Source: Allorhizobium sonneratiae
GTDB lineage: Bacteria > Pseudomonadota > Alphaproteobacteria > Rhizobiales > Rhizobiaceae
DNA: 64,000 nucleotides
Direction: 5' to 3'
NCBI RefSeq assembly: GCF_023700755.1
Contig: NZ_JAMKOJ010000003.1
Coordinates: 310,001-374,000 of the forward strand
The stretch's first letter is position 1. Each line of letters begins with the position of its first letter. This document shows, piece by piece, positions 45,999 to 54,864 of this stretch. The notes under the pieces are model-generated. The model searched no databases. It saw only the letters and a program-made list of their open reading frames with translations, and was not told the DNA's origin. A program made the position numbers and the translations under genes.

Positions 45999-46709
45999 AT
46001 GTCGGATATTTTCTCATTAATACATGATATTGAGACAGCAAGTGATCTTGATGCTGCGTTATGTCTCATGCGCGAGGCTAGCGGCGTTGATTTTGTTACA
46101 TATCATCTTGTCCGCAATATTGTACCTGTTCTGGATGTTCCATTCATTCGCAGTAATTATCCGCCCGACTGGTGCGCGCATTATCTGAACAGGGGATATA
46201 TTGCTGTCGACAAGGTGGTTCTGACCGGGCTTCAACGTCAGGAGCCGTTCGACTGGCAAGAGGCTGCAGCTAACCCTCAGGGTGTCTCCCTCTTTGCAGA
46301 AGCTATTGAATACGGCCTCGGGCCGAATGGTTATACGATTCCGGTTGTGGATGAGAGCGAACTTCTGGCGATGGTGTCGCTCAACGCGCATCTTGAAGGC
46401 GATGCATGGGCAGCCTGTGTTGCTCAGCGAGCGGAGGCTTGGCAGGATATGGCTATGGCTCTGCACAGGCGGGCTCTGGAGGAGGTGTTTGCCCAGGATG
46501 AGCAAAGGCCGCAATTGACAAGACGGGAGACAGAGTGCCTTCAATGGCTTTGCAGAGGCAAGGATCAGCGCGAGCTTGCCGAACTGCTGGGAATTTCCAG
46601 CTATACCGCCCGGTCTTATCTTAATTCGGCCCGGTACAAGTTGCGGTGCAGAACGATGATTCAAGCTGTGGCCAAGGCTGTTGCGCTCAGGCTGATCTAT
46701 CCGCTATGA
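45999..46709 (+). CDS. LuxR-family regulator with autoinducer-binding domain (LuxR solo)
   Basis: 236 residues. The autoinducer-binding domain (about 10-155) keeps most acyl-homoserine-lactone contacts by TraR numbering: Trp58, Tyr62, Asp71, Trp86 and the GYTIPV turn; however the residue after Asp71, normally Pro, is Lys72. The C-terminal GerE helix-turn-helix (about 172-232) reads LTRRETECLQWLCRGKDQRE then LAELLGISSYTARSYLNSAR. No luxI synthase is in the window, so it probably senses signals made elsewhere. ATG 45999 has AAGG close by; TTG 45972 is an alternative start. The 5' half is AT-rich. Confidence 0.88.
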   Translation: MSDIFSLIHDIETASDLDAALCLMREASGVDFVTYHLVRNIVPVLDVPFIRSNYPPDWCAHYLNRGYIAVDKVVLTGLQRQEPFDWQEAAANPQGVSLFAEAIEYGLGPNGYTIPVVDESELLAMVSLNAHLEGDAWAACVAQRAEAWQDMAMALHRRALEEVFAQDEQRPQLTRRETECLQWLCRGKDQRELAELLGISSYTARSYLNSARYKLRCRTMIQAVAKAVALRLIYPL

Positions 46710-47080
46710 ACATTTTTTTGGGGCCGGTTTGAAAAAGTTGAAAATGCCGCCTCAGTGACACGCTGAGAAGGACCTTTGATTTTTAAGGGTTTTTAGGTGA
46801 TGTTCCAGCCCAGTCCCAATTGTTTTCCATGCAGCGATAAATTTATTTCTATAGCTTAAAAGATATTTGATGGCTTTGACCATTCCCAATAGAACCGCCG
46901 GTCGATAAATGGTCGTCTTTGCCCTATAGTTACGGGTGCAATGCAGCATGAACCAGACAACGGGTCATGCGCATAAGGCAGAGTGACACGAGCATTCAGG
47001 CGCAACTGCAGGGAATGCAGGCAATATGACTATGGCATTTGCCATATGAATGGGCGATCAGGCGCCGGGAAGGCTGAACC
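46710..47080. other. Gap between luxR and the esterase gene, with a palindrome
   Basis: 371 bases without a gene. TATGGCA-TT-TGCCATA at 47031-47046 is an inverted repeat with 7-base arms, 35 bases before the esterase start, well placed as an operator. A weak CTCAG / CTGAG hairpin follows luxR near 46752-46768. Confidence 0.45.
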
Positions 47081-48094
47081 ATGAGAATGACACCGCGGAA
47101 TTCTATCGCAACGGTGCTGCGCCAGCAAAAAAAATGGCAGAAAGCGCTCGTCGATTTTGTCGATGATAATTTTCAGACTGCCTTACCGCAGGGACGCAAG
47201 CAGGCCGTCATTGCCCGTCCGGCACTCACGGAAACCCTGGAATTTGGCACCAATGCTGGCCATTTGAAAATGCTGTCTTATGTGCCTGAAGGACTGAAAA
47301 AAGGAGCGCCGCTGGTCGTGGTTCTGCACGGTTGCGGACAGACGGCTGAAGAGTTTGATCGCGGCAGCGGCTGGAGCGCGTTGGCGCGTCGCCACAAATT
47401 TGCATTGCTTTACCCGGAACAGCGCCCCTCCAACAATGCCAATGGCTGTTTCAACTGGTTTCGGCCAAGTGCTGTGGCGCGCGACAGAGGTGAAGCAGGA
47501 TCGATCCGACAGATGATCGATCTGATGATCGAAACTCATGAGCTGAATGAAGCATCGGTTCATATCATGGGACTATCTGCTGGCGGGGCAATGGCGGCGG
47601 CCATGCTCGCGGCTTATCCCGAGAAATTTCGCAGCGGTGCAATTGTTGCTGGCCTTCCGGTCGGATGCGCCCGCGATGCCATGACCGCCTTGAATGTCAT
47701 GCATAGCGGCACGCATAAAACCACACAGGACCTTGCCGATCTGGTGGAAAAATCTGTACCGGAAGCTCCGCAGCGCTGGCCAGACGTAACGATCGTGCAG
47801 GGAAGTGACGATAGCGTCGTGCATGGCGACAATGCTTTGGCTTTGCTCACGCAGTGGCTGGCGGTGCATGGGCTTGATCGCGAGCGCGAGGAAACAGTTC
47901 AACGCGGAACGCTGACGTCCAGAGTCTGGGCTAACAGAAGTGGCAAATCAAAAGTGGAATTCATGCTGATCGATGGCATGGAGCACGGACTGCCGGTGCT
48001 GCCGGGGAAGGGGGAAGATCTTCCCTTCATGTTGCCGGCACCGTTGCATTTGCCCGCGTTTCTGGCGCAAGACTGGGGTTTGACATCGCGCTGA
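47081..48094 (+). CDS. PHB depolymerase-family esterase
   Basis: 337-residue alpha/beta hydrolase of the Esterase_PHB (LpqC/PhaZ-like) family. The oxyanion loop is VVLHGCGQTAEEFDRGSGW, the nucleophile is Ser166 in GLSAGGAM, the acid lies in VTIVQGSDDSVVH and the histidine in GMEHGLPVL. No signal peptide is visible, so it is more likely an intracellular esterase/depolymerase than a secreted one. The basic N-terminal 40 residues are typical of rhizobial members. A regulatory palindrome lies just upstream; the neighbours do not point to a pathway. Confidence 0.88.
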   Translation: MRMTPRNSIATVLRQQKKWQKALVDFVDDNFQTALPQGRKQAVIARPALTETLEFGTNAGHLKMLSYVPEGLKKGAPLVVVLHGCGQTAEEFDRGSGWSALARRHKFALLYPEQRPSNNANGCFNWFRPSAVARDRGEAGSIRQMIDLMIETHELNEASVHIMGLSAGGAMAAAMLAAYPEKFRSGAIVAGLPVGCARDAMTALNVMHSGTHKTTQDLADLVEKSVPEAPQRWPDVTIVQGSDDSVVHGDNALALLTQWLAVHGLDREREETVQRGTLTSRVWANRSGKSKVEFMLIDGMEHGLPVLPGKGEDLPFMLPAPLHLPAFLAQDWGLTSR

Positions 48095-48145
48095 CCAGAA
48101 TGCAGCTGAAACAGATTTGCACATTGCCAGCAGGCCCTGAATCTC

Positions 48146-48193
48146 CTGCATCATTCCTTTAATCGGGTAGGATTGAAGGTGACAATGATGCAG
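48146..48193. repeat. 48-base palindromic element, copy 3 (inverted)
   Basis: Reverse complement of this stretch matches 44916-44963 at about 42 of 48 positions by hand alignment. Ends are CTGCATCATT / AATGATGCAG. It lies 51 bases after the esterase gene. Confidence 0.65.
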
Positions 48194-48217
48194 CAGATGA
48201 AACGTATCGCAGCGAGT

Positions 48218-48249
48218 TTTGTGCGCCATATTGGGCGCATGGCGCTGTA
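48218..48249. repeat. 32-base intergenic repeat, copy 2
   Basis: Matches 19030-19061 in 30 of 32 positions, same strand. The core TGCGCCATATTGGGCGCA can fold as a 6-bp hairpin. Confidence 0.65.
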
Positions 48250-48387
48250 GGTTAAAATCTGTTTTATCCTCCCCGCACGTTTATGAGCAGCAAGCTGGTT
48301 TGATCGTGCTCATAAACCATCATGAAGATCGGGAACAAATATCTCCGTCGCACATTTCTTGAATAGTCAAGTTTATGTGAGGGTGCC

Positions 48388-48537
48388 ATGAGTAGAACGA
48401 ACGGACTTTATCTTGTGATCGGGGCGCTGGTTGTGGTTGTCATTGGCCTTGGCGATTATATTTATCACGAGCAAACCAAACCGAAGGGCGTTGAACTCAG
48501 CATTGGGCAGAATGGTGTTTCGGTAGAGAAGAAATAA
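48388..48537 (+). CDS. Small single-pass membrane protein (49 residues)
   Basis: Starts MSRTNGLYLVIGALVVVVIG; residues 7-25 form one hydrophobic helix, followed by DYIYHEQTKPKGVELSIGQN and a charged VSVEKK end. A GAGGGTG ribosome site lies 5 bases before ATG 48388. Such 45-55 residue proteins with one helix and a VELSIG tail occur in rhizobia without known function. It stands alone between repeat elements. Confidence 0.7.
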   Translation: MSRTNGLYLVIGALVVVVIGLGDYIYHEQTKPKGVELSIGQNGVSVEKK

Positions 48538-48637
48538 AGCAGATACAGAAAAGTGTATGTCGGTTTGCGATCCGGTTCTTCATACATGACATCAACCAAA
48601 GCGCGTCGATATGACATCGGAGCGCTTTTGTTGTACT

Positions 48638-48701
48638 TAGAGCAGTTCCAGGAAAAGTGGGAAACGGTTTTCGGAAAAACCCGATGCCGAAAGAAAATCT
48701 G
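48638..48701. repeat. Rhizobial intergenic repeat (AGAGCAGTTCCAGGAAAAGTG type)
   Basis: The wording AGAGCAGTTCCAGGAAAAGT followed by GGGAAACGGTTTTCGGAAAA is a familiar Rhizobiaceae intergenic repeat; a related GCGGTTTTCCG piece occurs at 44841. It runs directly into the terminator at 48702. Confidence 0.55.
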
Positions 48702-48740
48702 AGAGCACCGTGCCGATTTCGATTTTCGGCACGGTGCTCT
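48702..48740 (-). terminator. Strong terminator of the polysaccharide transcript
   Basis: 15-bp perfect stem (48702-48716 with 48726-48740, AGAGCACCGTGCCGA / TCGGCACGGTGCTCT), then a T-rich run on the reverse strand (ATTTTCTTT). Its first two bases overlap the stop codon of the glycosyltransferase gene (48739-48741). Confidence 0.88.
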
Positions 48741-50010
48741 AAGGTCCGCTGAGCGAAAGTGGTGTCATTGTTTCGGGCGGATCGGCGATCTCGTCGGTTA
48801 CGGGTGCTGCGGTCGCAACGGTCTGTTTCGTCACCTCAGGCTGCGTTCCAAGGCAGTGATGATATACTGCGATGGTCTCATCCACCATTGTATCAATGCG
48901 GTAACCGTGACGATGCATCAGCGCACCGGCAGTCAGACGGGTGCGGGTGAGGGGATTGTCGAACGCAAGAAGGGCGTCGGCCAAGGGACCGGGATCGTCG
49001 GTATTGGGGATCAGTAATCCGTTGACATCGTGGGTCAGAACCACGCGCGCGCCGCCAATATCGGTGAGAATGAGCGGCAGGCCGCCCGCAGCGGCTTCAA
49101 GCATCACATAGGACATGGCTTCATAGCGGCTGGGCGCGACCAGAATATCGAAGAGCTGAATGGCGTCCTGTCCGGCAATATCGCTGCGAATCTGGATGCG
49201 GTCTGACAGTCTTAGTCCGTCGATCTGCTGTTGCAACGAAGAGTGCAGTTCACCGTCGCCAATCATGATCAGCCGTGCGCGCGGCATGGCAAGCGCAATG
49301 CTGGCAAAGGCTTCCACCAGCCGTTCCGGCGCTTTTTGCGAGCAGAGCCGACCGATATAGCCAAAGACAATGTGCTGGGAGGCAAGGCCGAGCCTTCTTC
49401 GCAATTCGGACCGCTCGCCGGATGGTGGATAGGCGACACCATTGACGACCGTAAACAGTCTGTCTTCGGCCATGCCGAGTGTGAGGGCGTGGTTATATTC
49501 ATCGCCGGAAACACAGATCAGCCCTTTGCTGAGCCGGTTGCCGAGAAAACGCTCGATACCGCCATAAACGAGAGCACCGCGGCGGCTGAGCAACGGGTCC
49601 ATGGTGCGGAAAGCGTGGGGCGTATAGACGACCGGAATGCCGGTGCCAATTGCCGCCAGCCGGGTCAGGGCGCCCGCTTTGGAACTGTGTCCGTGAATGA
49701 GGTCGAAAGGACCCTCCCGCTCGATCAGCCGTCGCATGGCCAGACAGGCGGAGAGATCCCAGGGCCCTACCGCCCGGCGCATTGTCAGCGACAGGGTCTT
49801 TTCCAGCGGCAGGCGTGATAATTCCTCGATGAAACGCCTTTCGGCACGCACGGGAGAATAGACGGCGGTGACTTTATGACCGCGTTCGGCAAGTCCGGCG
49901 CACAGATCGACAAAGTGACGCCCGGAGCCACCGCCACTGGGCTCCAGAACTTCCAGAAGACGCAAAGGGCGGCGCGACCCCTTCTCCGGTTGTGACACGA
50001 CGTTATCCAT
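48739..50010 (-). CDS. GT4-family glycosyltransferase
   Basis: 423 residues, cytosolic or membrane-associated. The N-terminal domain begins RPLRLLEVLEPSGGGSGRHF (acceptor-binding loop) with HGHSSKAGALTRLAA; the C-terminal GT-B domain has FGYIGRLCSQKAPERLVEAF, IGDGEL and the GT4 E-x7-E site as SRYEAMSYVMLEAAAGGLPL. The last 35 residues are a Pro/Thr-rich tail. ATG 50008-50010 overlaps the ligase gene end by 8 bases; the frame runs open to 50169, but inside that gene. It is the last gene of the leftward polysaccharide transcript, and should add a sugar to the lipid-linked unit. Confidence 0.9.
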   Translation of the reverse strand: MDNVVSQPEKGSRRPLRLLEVLEPSGGGSGRHFVDLCAGLAERGHKVTAVYSPVRAERRFIEELSRLPLEKTLSLTMRRAVGPWDLSACLAMRRLIEREGPFDLIHGHSSKAGALTRLAAIGTGIPVVYTPHAFRTMDPLLSRRGALVYGGIERFLGNRLSKGLICVSGDEYNHALTLGMAEDRLFTVVNGVAYPPSGERSELRRRLGLASQHIVFGYIGRLCSQKAPERLVEAFASIALAMPRARLIMIGDGELHSSLQQQIDGLRLSDRIQIRSDIAGQDAIQLFDILVAPSRYEAMSYVMLEAAAGGLPLILTDIGGARVVLTHDVNGLLIPNTDDPGPLADALLAFDNPLTRTRLTAGALMHRHGYRIDTMVDETIAVYHHCLGTQPEVTKQTVATAAPVTDEIADPPETMTPLSLSGP

Positions 50011-51262
50011 GAAAGCCTGCCAATGCATTTTCCCGCGCGTGGCGGGTCCAGTTGTGTTCGAGGGCGCGACATCCCCACAGGATGCCGAAAAGCAGATACA
50101 TATGGCGCCAGTGATCGATATCGATAACATCGCCAATCGCTGCGTGACCAAGCAGCACGATCCAGGCAATCATCAGATAGGGCTGCCAGGGGCGGTCATG
50201 CAGCAGACAGCGAAAGCCGAAGGCGAGTGTCCAGAGCATGAGCGAAAGGTAGCAGACAAATCCGAGCCAGCCATAGGTGGTCAATGATTTCAACCAGATA
50301 TTATGCTCATCTTCGGGAAAGATCTTGCTGAACACCATGGGACCTATGCCGAGCGGACGCTCCATCGACATCATGAAGCCGAGCGTGTGCCGCTCGAAGC
50401 GTCCGAGATGGCCGCTATCGTAGGATTGTTCAAGATGGCTGCGTTGGGCAAACAGCGCGCTGACCTTCGGCACCTGCAGGGCAATGACGAGGCTGATGAC
50501 GATCATCACGGCGGCGATCAGTGAGAGCGTCAGAATTTTCAGCCGAAAGGCACTGCTGCGTTTCTGAATGAGCAGCAGGAGCACCATCATGACCGTGGCA
50601 AAGACAAACAGTGCCCAGGCTGCACGGGAAAAGGACAGGAAAACACCGAAGGCGATGATCAAAAGACCAAGAATGCGCCAGGGAGCCTCGATCAGGCGTC
50701 CCGTCAAGAGACCGTGCATCAGATAAAGCGCCGGCGCGATGAGAAACGGGCCAAAGACGTTCGGGTCCTGAAATGCACCCATGGCCCGGTCATAGCGGGT
50801 AAAGACGGCGGCTCCCGGAAAAGCATGGAAATAGCCGAGAATACCGAGAATGGCGGTGGCCACCGCCGCCATGGTCCAGGCCTTGAAAATCAGACGCAGC
50901 CGCTCCGGCCGGGCTTCGATCATGGCGGCATAAAATATCGCCGTCAGGCCGAGAAAGGTCGATACCATGATATAAAAGGGGCCGACATCGAGATCGTCCA
51001 TCACTGTCAGTGACATCAGTCCGCCGATGTTGAACAGCAGGAGCAGGGCGGCAAGCGGCGCCGTGCGCCGGGAAATCCTCAGCCCCAGCAAAAACCAGAG
51101 CGGCATCTGCACCGCCATGAACAATTCATAGGGTGCAGGCTCCATGAAGACGAAGCCCAGTAGAAAAACGCCAAGCCACAGCATGGCCGATCCGCTGAGG
51201 CGCAGGGCGGCAAGGCCGGGACGAAACACAGGTCCGGCAGACTGGGTCAGCGCAGCGCTCAA
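50003..51262 (-). CDS. O-antigen ligase / Wzy-like polysaccharide polymerase
   Basis: 419 residues with about 11 membrane helices and a large periplasmic loop (about residues 265-330) containing HLGRFERHTLGFMMSMERPL then GIGPMVFSKIFPEDEHNIWL; the His in EDEHNIWL is the Wzy_C signature. It polymerises or ligates glycan repeat units in the periplasm. Start TTG at 51262, overlapping the upstream stop as TTGA. Between a glycosylphosphotransferase and a glycosyltransferase it is best read as the polymerase of this locus. Confidence 0.88.
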   Translation of the reverse strand: MSAALTQSAGPVFRPGLAALRLSGSAMLWLGVFLLGFVFMEPAPYELFMAVQMPLWFLLGLRISRRTAPLAALLLLFNIGGLMSLTVMDDLDVGPFYIMVSTFLGLTAIFYAAMIEARPERLRLIFKAWTMAAVATAILGILGYFHAFPGAAVFTRYDRAMGAFQDPNVFGPFLIAPALYLMHGLLTGRLIEAPWRILGLLIIAFGVFLSFSRAAWALFVFATVMMVLLLLIQKRSSAFRLKILTLSLIAAVMIVISLVIALQVPKVSALFAQRSHLEQSYDSGHLGRFERHTLGFMMSMERPLGIGPMVFSKIFPEDEHNIWLKSLTTYGWLGFVCYLSLMLWTLAFGFRCLLHDRPWQPYLMIAWIVLLGHAAIGDVIDIDHWRHMYLLFGILWGCRALEHNWTRHARENALAGFHG

Positions 51263-52818
51263 TAGGCATTTTCCATGTTGAAGAGACTGAAAGGCGTCAT
51301 GAACAGGATTTTCAGGTCCAGCAGCAGGGACCAGTTTTCGATATAATAGAGGTCGCAGGCCGTGCGGTTTCTGATCTTGTCGTCATGATCGATCTCGCCG
51401 CGCCATCCGTTGACCTGTGCCCAGCCGGTGACACCGGGCTTGACCCGGTGGCGGGCAAAATAGCTCTCGACGATGTCCTTGTAGAGCCGGTTATGGGTCT
51501 GGGCGAGAACCGCATGAGGGCGCGGGCCGACAAGCGAAAGGTCGCCTTTCAGGACATTGAAAAGCTGTGGCAATTCATCGATTGAGGTCTTGCGGATGAA
51601 CCGACCGACAGGGGTGACACGCGGATCGTTCTTGGTCACGGCAAGACGGGCGGTCGGATCGCTCATCTCCGTATACATGGACCGGAATTTGAGCACATTG
51701 ATGATCTCGTTGTTGAAGCCGTGTCGCTTCTGCACGAAGAGGACCGGACCCTTGGACGTCGCCTTGACGGCAATCGCTGTCACCAGCATCACCGGCCAGA
51801 GCAGGAAAAGCGCGATCAGGGTGAAGACAAGATCAAAAATCCGTTTGGCAACGGCATCCCAGTCCCGGATCGGCTTATCGACAAGGTCAAGCATGGCCAT
51901 GTCGCCCACATGGGAATAGGCGCGGGGGCGAAAGCGCAGACTGTTGGAGTGTGCGGCCAGACGGATGTCCACCGGCAGGATCCAGAGCTTTTTCACCAGT
52001 TCCAGAATACGGGCTTCAGCCGAAAGCGGCAAGGCGATGATCAGCATGTCGATCCGCGTCTCGCGGGCAAAGGTTACCAGTTCGGCAACGGTGCCGAGCT
52101 TGGGATAACCGGCGACCATGTTGGGAGAGCGCCGGTCCTGGCGATCGTCGAAAATACCGCAAATGCGGATATCGCCATCCTCCTGCGCTTCCAGTGTGCG
52201 GATCAGTGTCTTGGCCGGATCGCCGCCGCCGACAATGACGGCACGGCGCTCAATAATACCATTGCGGGTCCAGCGGCGGATGGCGCGCGATACGGTGTAA
52301 CGTTCGATCAGCAGGAACATGCCGCCGAAGACGAACCATATGCCAAGCCACTGGTAAGCGGCGGCAGGACTGTTCCAGACCACGATGGTCACGAGCATAA
52401 TGGCAAAGCAGAGGATCAGGCTGGCGAAAGCACGTTTCAACGAGCGGCGGCTGTGCCGCAACATGTTGATCTGATAGCTGTCGGCAAAATGTCCGGCAAA
52501 GAGAAAGCTGAGGAGACCGGCTCCGGCGAAGACGGCATAAGCGAGAAACCCTTGAGTGCTTGCGGAAGGCACAAGGTCGTAAGCGCCGAAGCTGAGTGCC
52601 AGCAAAGAGGTCCATTCCAGCATGGCCAATTGGCCGATGAAGATATTGGGAGAGCGGTTGGCATGGCGCAACTGCTCGGCTACGCGCTGTGCCAGAGGCG
52701 ACAGTTCAAGCCCAGCCTCCGACGGCGATTTTGCCGTACGTGGCCCCGCATCCGCTTCACCCTGTCCAGGTTTTCGACGCAACTTTGCTTCATCCAAAGA
52801 GTCGACCGATCTCATCAT
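51259..52818 (-). CDS. Polyprenyl glycosylphosphotransferase (WbaP/ExoY-type, UppE-like)
   Basis: 519 residues. Initiates glycan synthesis by moving a sugar-1-phosphate to undecaprenyl phosphate. Four N-terminal helices (about 60-165), a Rossmann-like CoA-binding middle domain (IERRAVIVGGGDPAKTLIRT) and the C-terminal catalytic domain with KRIFDLVFTLIALFLLWPVM, KFRSMYTEM, RKTSIDELPQLFNVLKGDLS and VGPRPHAVLA. The Asp-Glu pair in SIDELPQ is catalytic. The long form resembles UppE of the Agrobacterium unipolar polysaccharide locus. It lies 149 bases downstream of the GT4 gene. Confidence 0.92.
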   Translation of the reverse strand: MMRSVDSLDEAKLRRKPGQGEADAGPRTAKSPSEAGLELSPLAQRVAEQLRHANRSPNIFIGQLAMLEWTSLLALSFGAYDLVPSASTQGFLAYAVFAGAGLLSFLFAGHFADSYQINMLRHSRRSLKRAFASLILCFAIMLVTIVVWNSPAAAYQWLGIWFVFGGMFLLIERYTVSRAIRRWTRNGIIERRAVIVGGGDPAKTLIRTLEAQEDGDIRICGIFDDRQDRRSPNMVAGYPKLGTVAELVTFARETRIDMLIIALPLSAEARILELVKKLWILPVDIRLAAHSNSLRFRPRAYSHVGDMAMLDLVDKPIRDWDAVAKRIFDLVFTLIALFLLWPVMLVTAIAVKATSKGPVLFVQKRHGFNNEIINVLKFRSMYTEMSDPTARLAVTKNDPRVTPVGRFIRKTSIDELPQLFNVLKGDLSLVGPRPHAVLAQTHNRLYKDIVESYFARHRVKPGVTGWAQVNGWRGEIDHDDKIRNRTACDLYYIENWSLLLDLKILFMTPFSLFNMENAY

Positions 52819-52967
52819 CGCAATCCATTTTGCTATGGTATTGCTTTAGCGCAAATCTGCTAAAAATCGCTTATAAATATAAGAGAAAGCCCTGAAATTT
52901 CGGGGAGGCGATTCGTTCGTGATGTTCTGTAATATTTTAATTTATTGCTTTTGTTTTGTTTTTCTGC

Positions 52968-54119
52968 TTATCGATTTTGAGTCTGTAGAGAGTCCCAATA
53001 AAAGTCAAGAACGTCTGAAGCCATGGTCGTTGCAGAAAAACGCTGACGGAAAGGGGTAAGCTCCGGCATAGTGGTGGCTTTCCAGTCTGGTTGCTGCAGT
53101 GCATTGACCATTGTGCGGGCCAGGTCTTCCGGTGCATTGGGTGGAACAATCGCCTTGCTGCCTTCGCCCAACACTTCCGGAATACCGCCGACACGGCTGG
53201 CTATAACGGATTTGCCGGCCGCAATGGCCTCCAGCAGCAGATAGGGCAGGGCTTCTGCCCGTGAGGGCATCACGATGATATCCCCATGGGCAAAAGCCTG
53301 CCGTACCGGCATGGCGGGCAGGAGCCTGAGCCTCAGACCAAGGCCGCGTTTCGTGATTGTGTTTTCATATCTGTCGCGGTCGGGCCCGTCACCGATGATG
53401 GTTCCTTTGAGCGGGCGGCCGAGCAAGCGCTCACTCAGCTGAAAGGCGTCGATGAACAGGTCCGGTCCTTTGAGATCGCGCAGCATGCCGATATAGACGA
53501 AGGCTGATGCATCGGAGGAGGCGGGTTCGACGGTCGTGAAATCATCACTGCGAAGGCCGTTATAGACCACACGTGTTGCGCATCGGGGCGCACCTATCTT
53601 GCGCCGATAGGTCTCGGCCTCAAAATTGCAGACGAAGATCAATCCGTCTCCGTGGCGTTCCAGCAGCCGCTCGATGGTCAGAACGGCTTTGCCTGAAAGC
53701 CTGCCCGGCTTGTAATGCAGGCTGCCGCCATGGGGGGAATAAAAGCGGGCAACGCGATACCCTTTCACCCGCAGCAGTGAACCGGCAATACGAGCCAGAG
53801 CGCCCCCCTTGGCGCCATGACCGTGCAGAATATCCGGTTGCAAAGGTTTGACGTGGCGATAAAACTGCATCCCCACATGAATATCATTAAGACCGATGGA
53901 GCGCCGGATCGGCAGGCGTAAGAGCCCCAACTTCAGATGCGGCTTCACCTGCTCAAGCAGGCTTTCCTCAAGTGGACCACCGGTCAGATTGTCACAGACG
54001 ATGCCGACAGCATGTCCATCGCGGTTCTGCTCTTCCACCAGATCGCGGACATGGCGGAAAATACCGCCGACAGGTGAGCGGAAACAGTGCACAATGCGCA
54101 AAGATCGGCGACCGTGCAT
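52968..54119 (-). CDS. GT4-family glycosyltransferase
   Basis: 383 residues of GT-B fold. Begins LRIVHCFRSPVGGIFRHVRD, the family acceptor motif; later HGHGAKGGALARIAG, VYIGMLRDLKGPDLFIDAFQ, IGDGPDRDRYE and the E-x7-E motif PSRAEALPYLLLEAIAAGKS. Start ATG at 54117-54119 overlaps the Wza-like stop as TGATG, so the two are translated together. Probable builder of the repeat unit; donor and acceptor unknown. Confidence 0.9.
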   Translation of the reverse strand: MHGRRSLRIVHCFRSPVGGIFRHVRDLVEEQNRDGHAVGIVCDNLTGGPLEESLLEQVKPHLKLGLLRLPIRRSIGLNDIHVGMQFYRHVKPLQPDILHGHGAKGGALARIAGSLLRVKGYRVARFYSPHGGSLHYKPGRLSGKAVLTIERLLERHGDGLIFVCNFEAETYRRKIGAPRCATRVVYNGLRSDDFTTVEPASSDASAFVYIGMLRDLKGPDLFIDAFQLSERLLGRPLKGTIIGDGPDRDRYENTITKRGLGLRLRLLPAMPVRQAFAHGDIIVMPSRAEALPYLLLEAIAAGKSVIASRVGGIPEVLGEGSKAIVPPNAPEDLARTMVNALQQPDWKATTMPELTPFRQRFSATTMASDVLDFYWDSLQTQNR

Positions 54120-54688
54120 CAGAACAGCCGTTCACGGACATAAAGCGTATCGCCGGCCAAAACAGGATCGGTGACCGGTACGGAACCGGTGACGATCGAG
54201 CCATTGACCTTGCGGGTCACCACCACCTGACGCTCGTTGGCGCGGCTGGTGAAGCCGCCGGCAACGGCGACAGCGTTGAGCACGGTCATACCCGGAACAT
54301 AGGAATACTGGCCCGGCTGACCGACTTCGCCCATGACGAAGATCGAGCGATAGCGATCGACTTCGATGCTGACATCAGGATCGCGCAGATAGCCCTTGCG
54401 CAGTTTGATCGCGATGGCTTTTTCCAGCTGCGTCAGTGTCTCGCCGCGTGCAGCCACCTGACCGATCAACGGAAATGCGATATAGCCAGCCTGATCGACC
54501 GTATAACTGTTGGTCAGGCCGGGCTGATCGAACACGGTAATCCGCAGCCGGTCGCCACTGTCGAGCCGATAGGGTTGGATTGTCGCCTTCTCAAGAACCT
54601 GCGGCGCCGGCTGATACGACGTGCAGGCCGAGATCATCGCAAGCGCGATGACGGCAAAAATCAGCGTCAACCGTTTTACAATGACCAT
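54119..54688 (-). CDS. Wza-like outer-membrane polysaccharide export lipoprotein
   Basis: 189 residues: signal with lipobox ISAC (Cys22), Poly_export domain YRLDSGDRLRITVFDQPGLT and VDQAGYIAFPLIGQVAARGE, then one SLBB domain SIFVMGEVGQPGQYSYVPGM. Short compared with Wza (about 380), lacking the C-terminal transmembrane helix; such short forms partner with separate co-polymerases. It is the first gene of the leftward transcript and divergent from the Wzc-like gene. Confidence 0.92.
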   Translation of the reverse strand: MVIVKRLTLIFAVIALAMISACTSYQPAPQVLEKATIQPYRLDSGDRLRITVFDQPGLTNSYTVDQAGYIAFPLIGQVAARGETLTQLEKAIAIKLRKGYLRDPDVSIEVDRYRSIFVMGEVGQPGQYSYVPGMTVLNAVAVAGGFTSRANERQVVVTRKVNGSIVTGSVPVTDPVLAGDTLYVRERLF

Positions 54689-54864
54689 GCCGCGCAGAAC
54701 TCCAGAAGGCCAAATTTCCGAAAGAGGACCATGAACCTTGGAAGCTTATCCGGCATTATGGTTAATCTCTGGTAAATTATCATCTTAATTCCTGTGGTTT
54801 TTTTGGTTAACGGTTGAGTTACCATGTCGATTTACTTTGGTGCTCCATAAACAGGAGCCATGGC

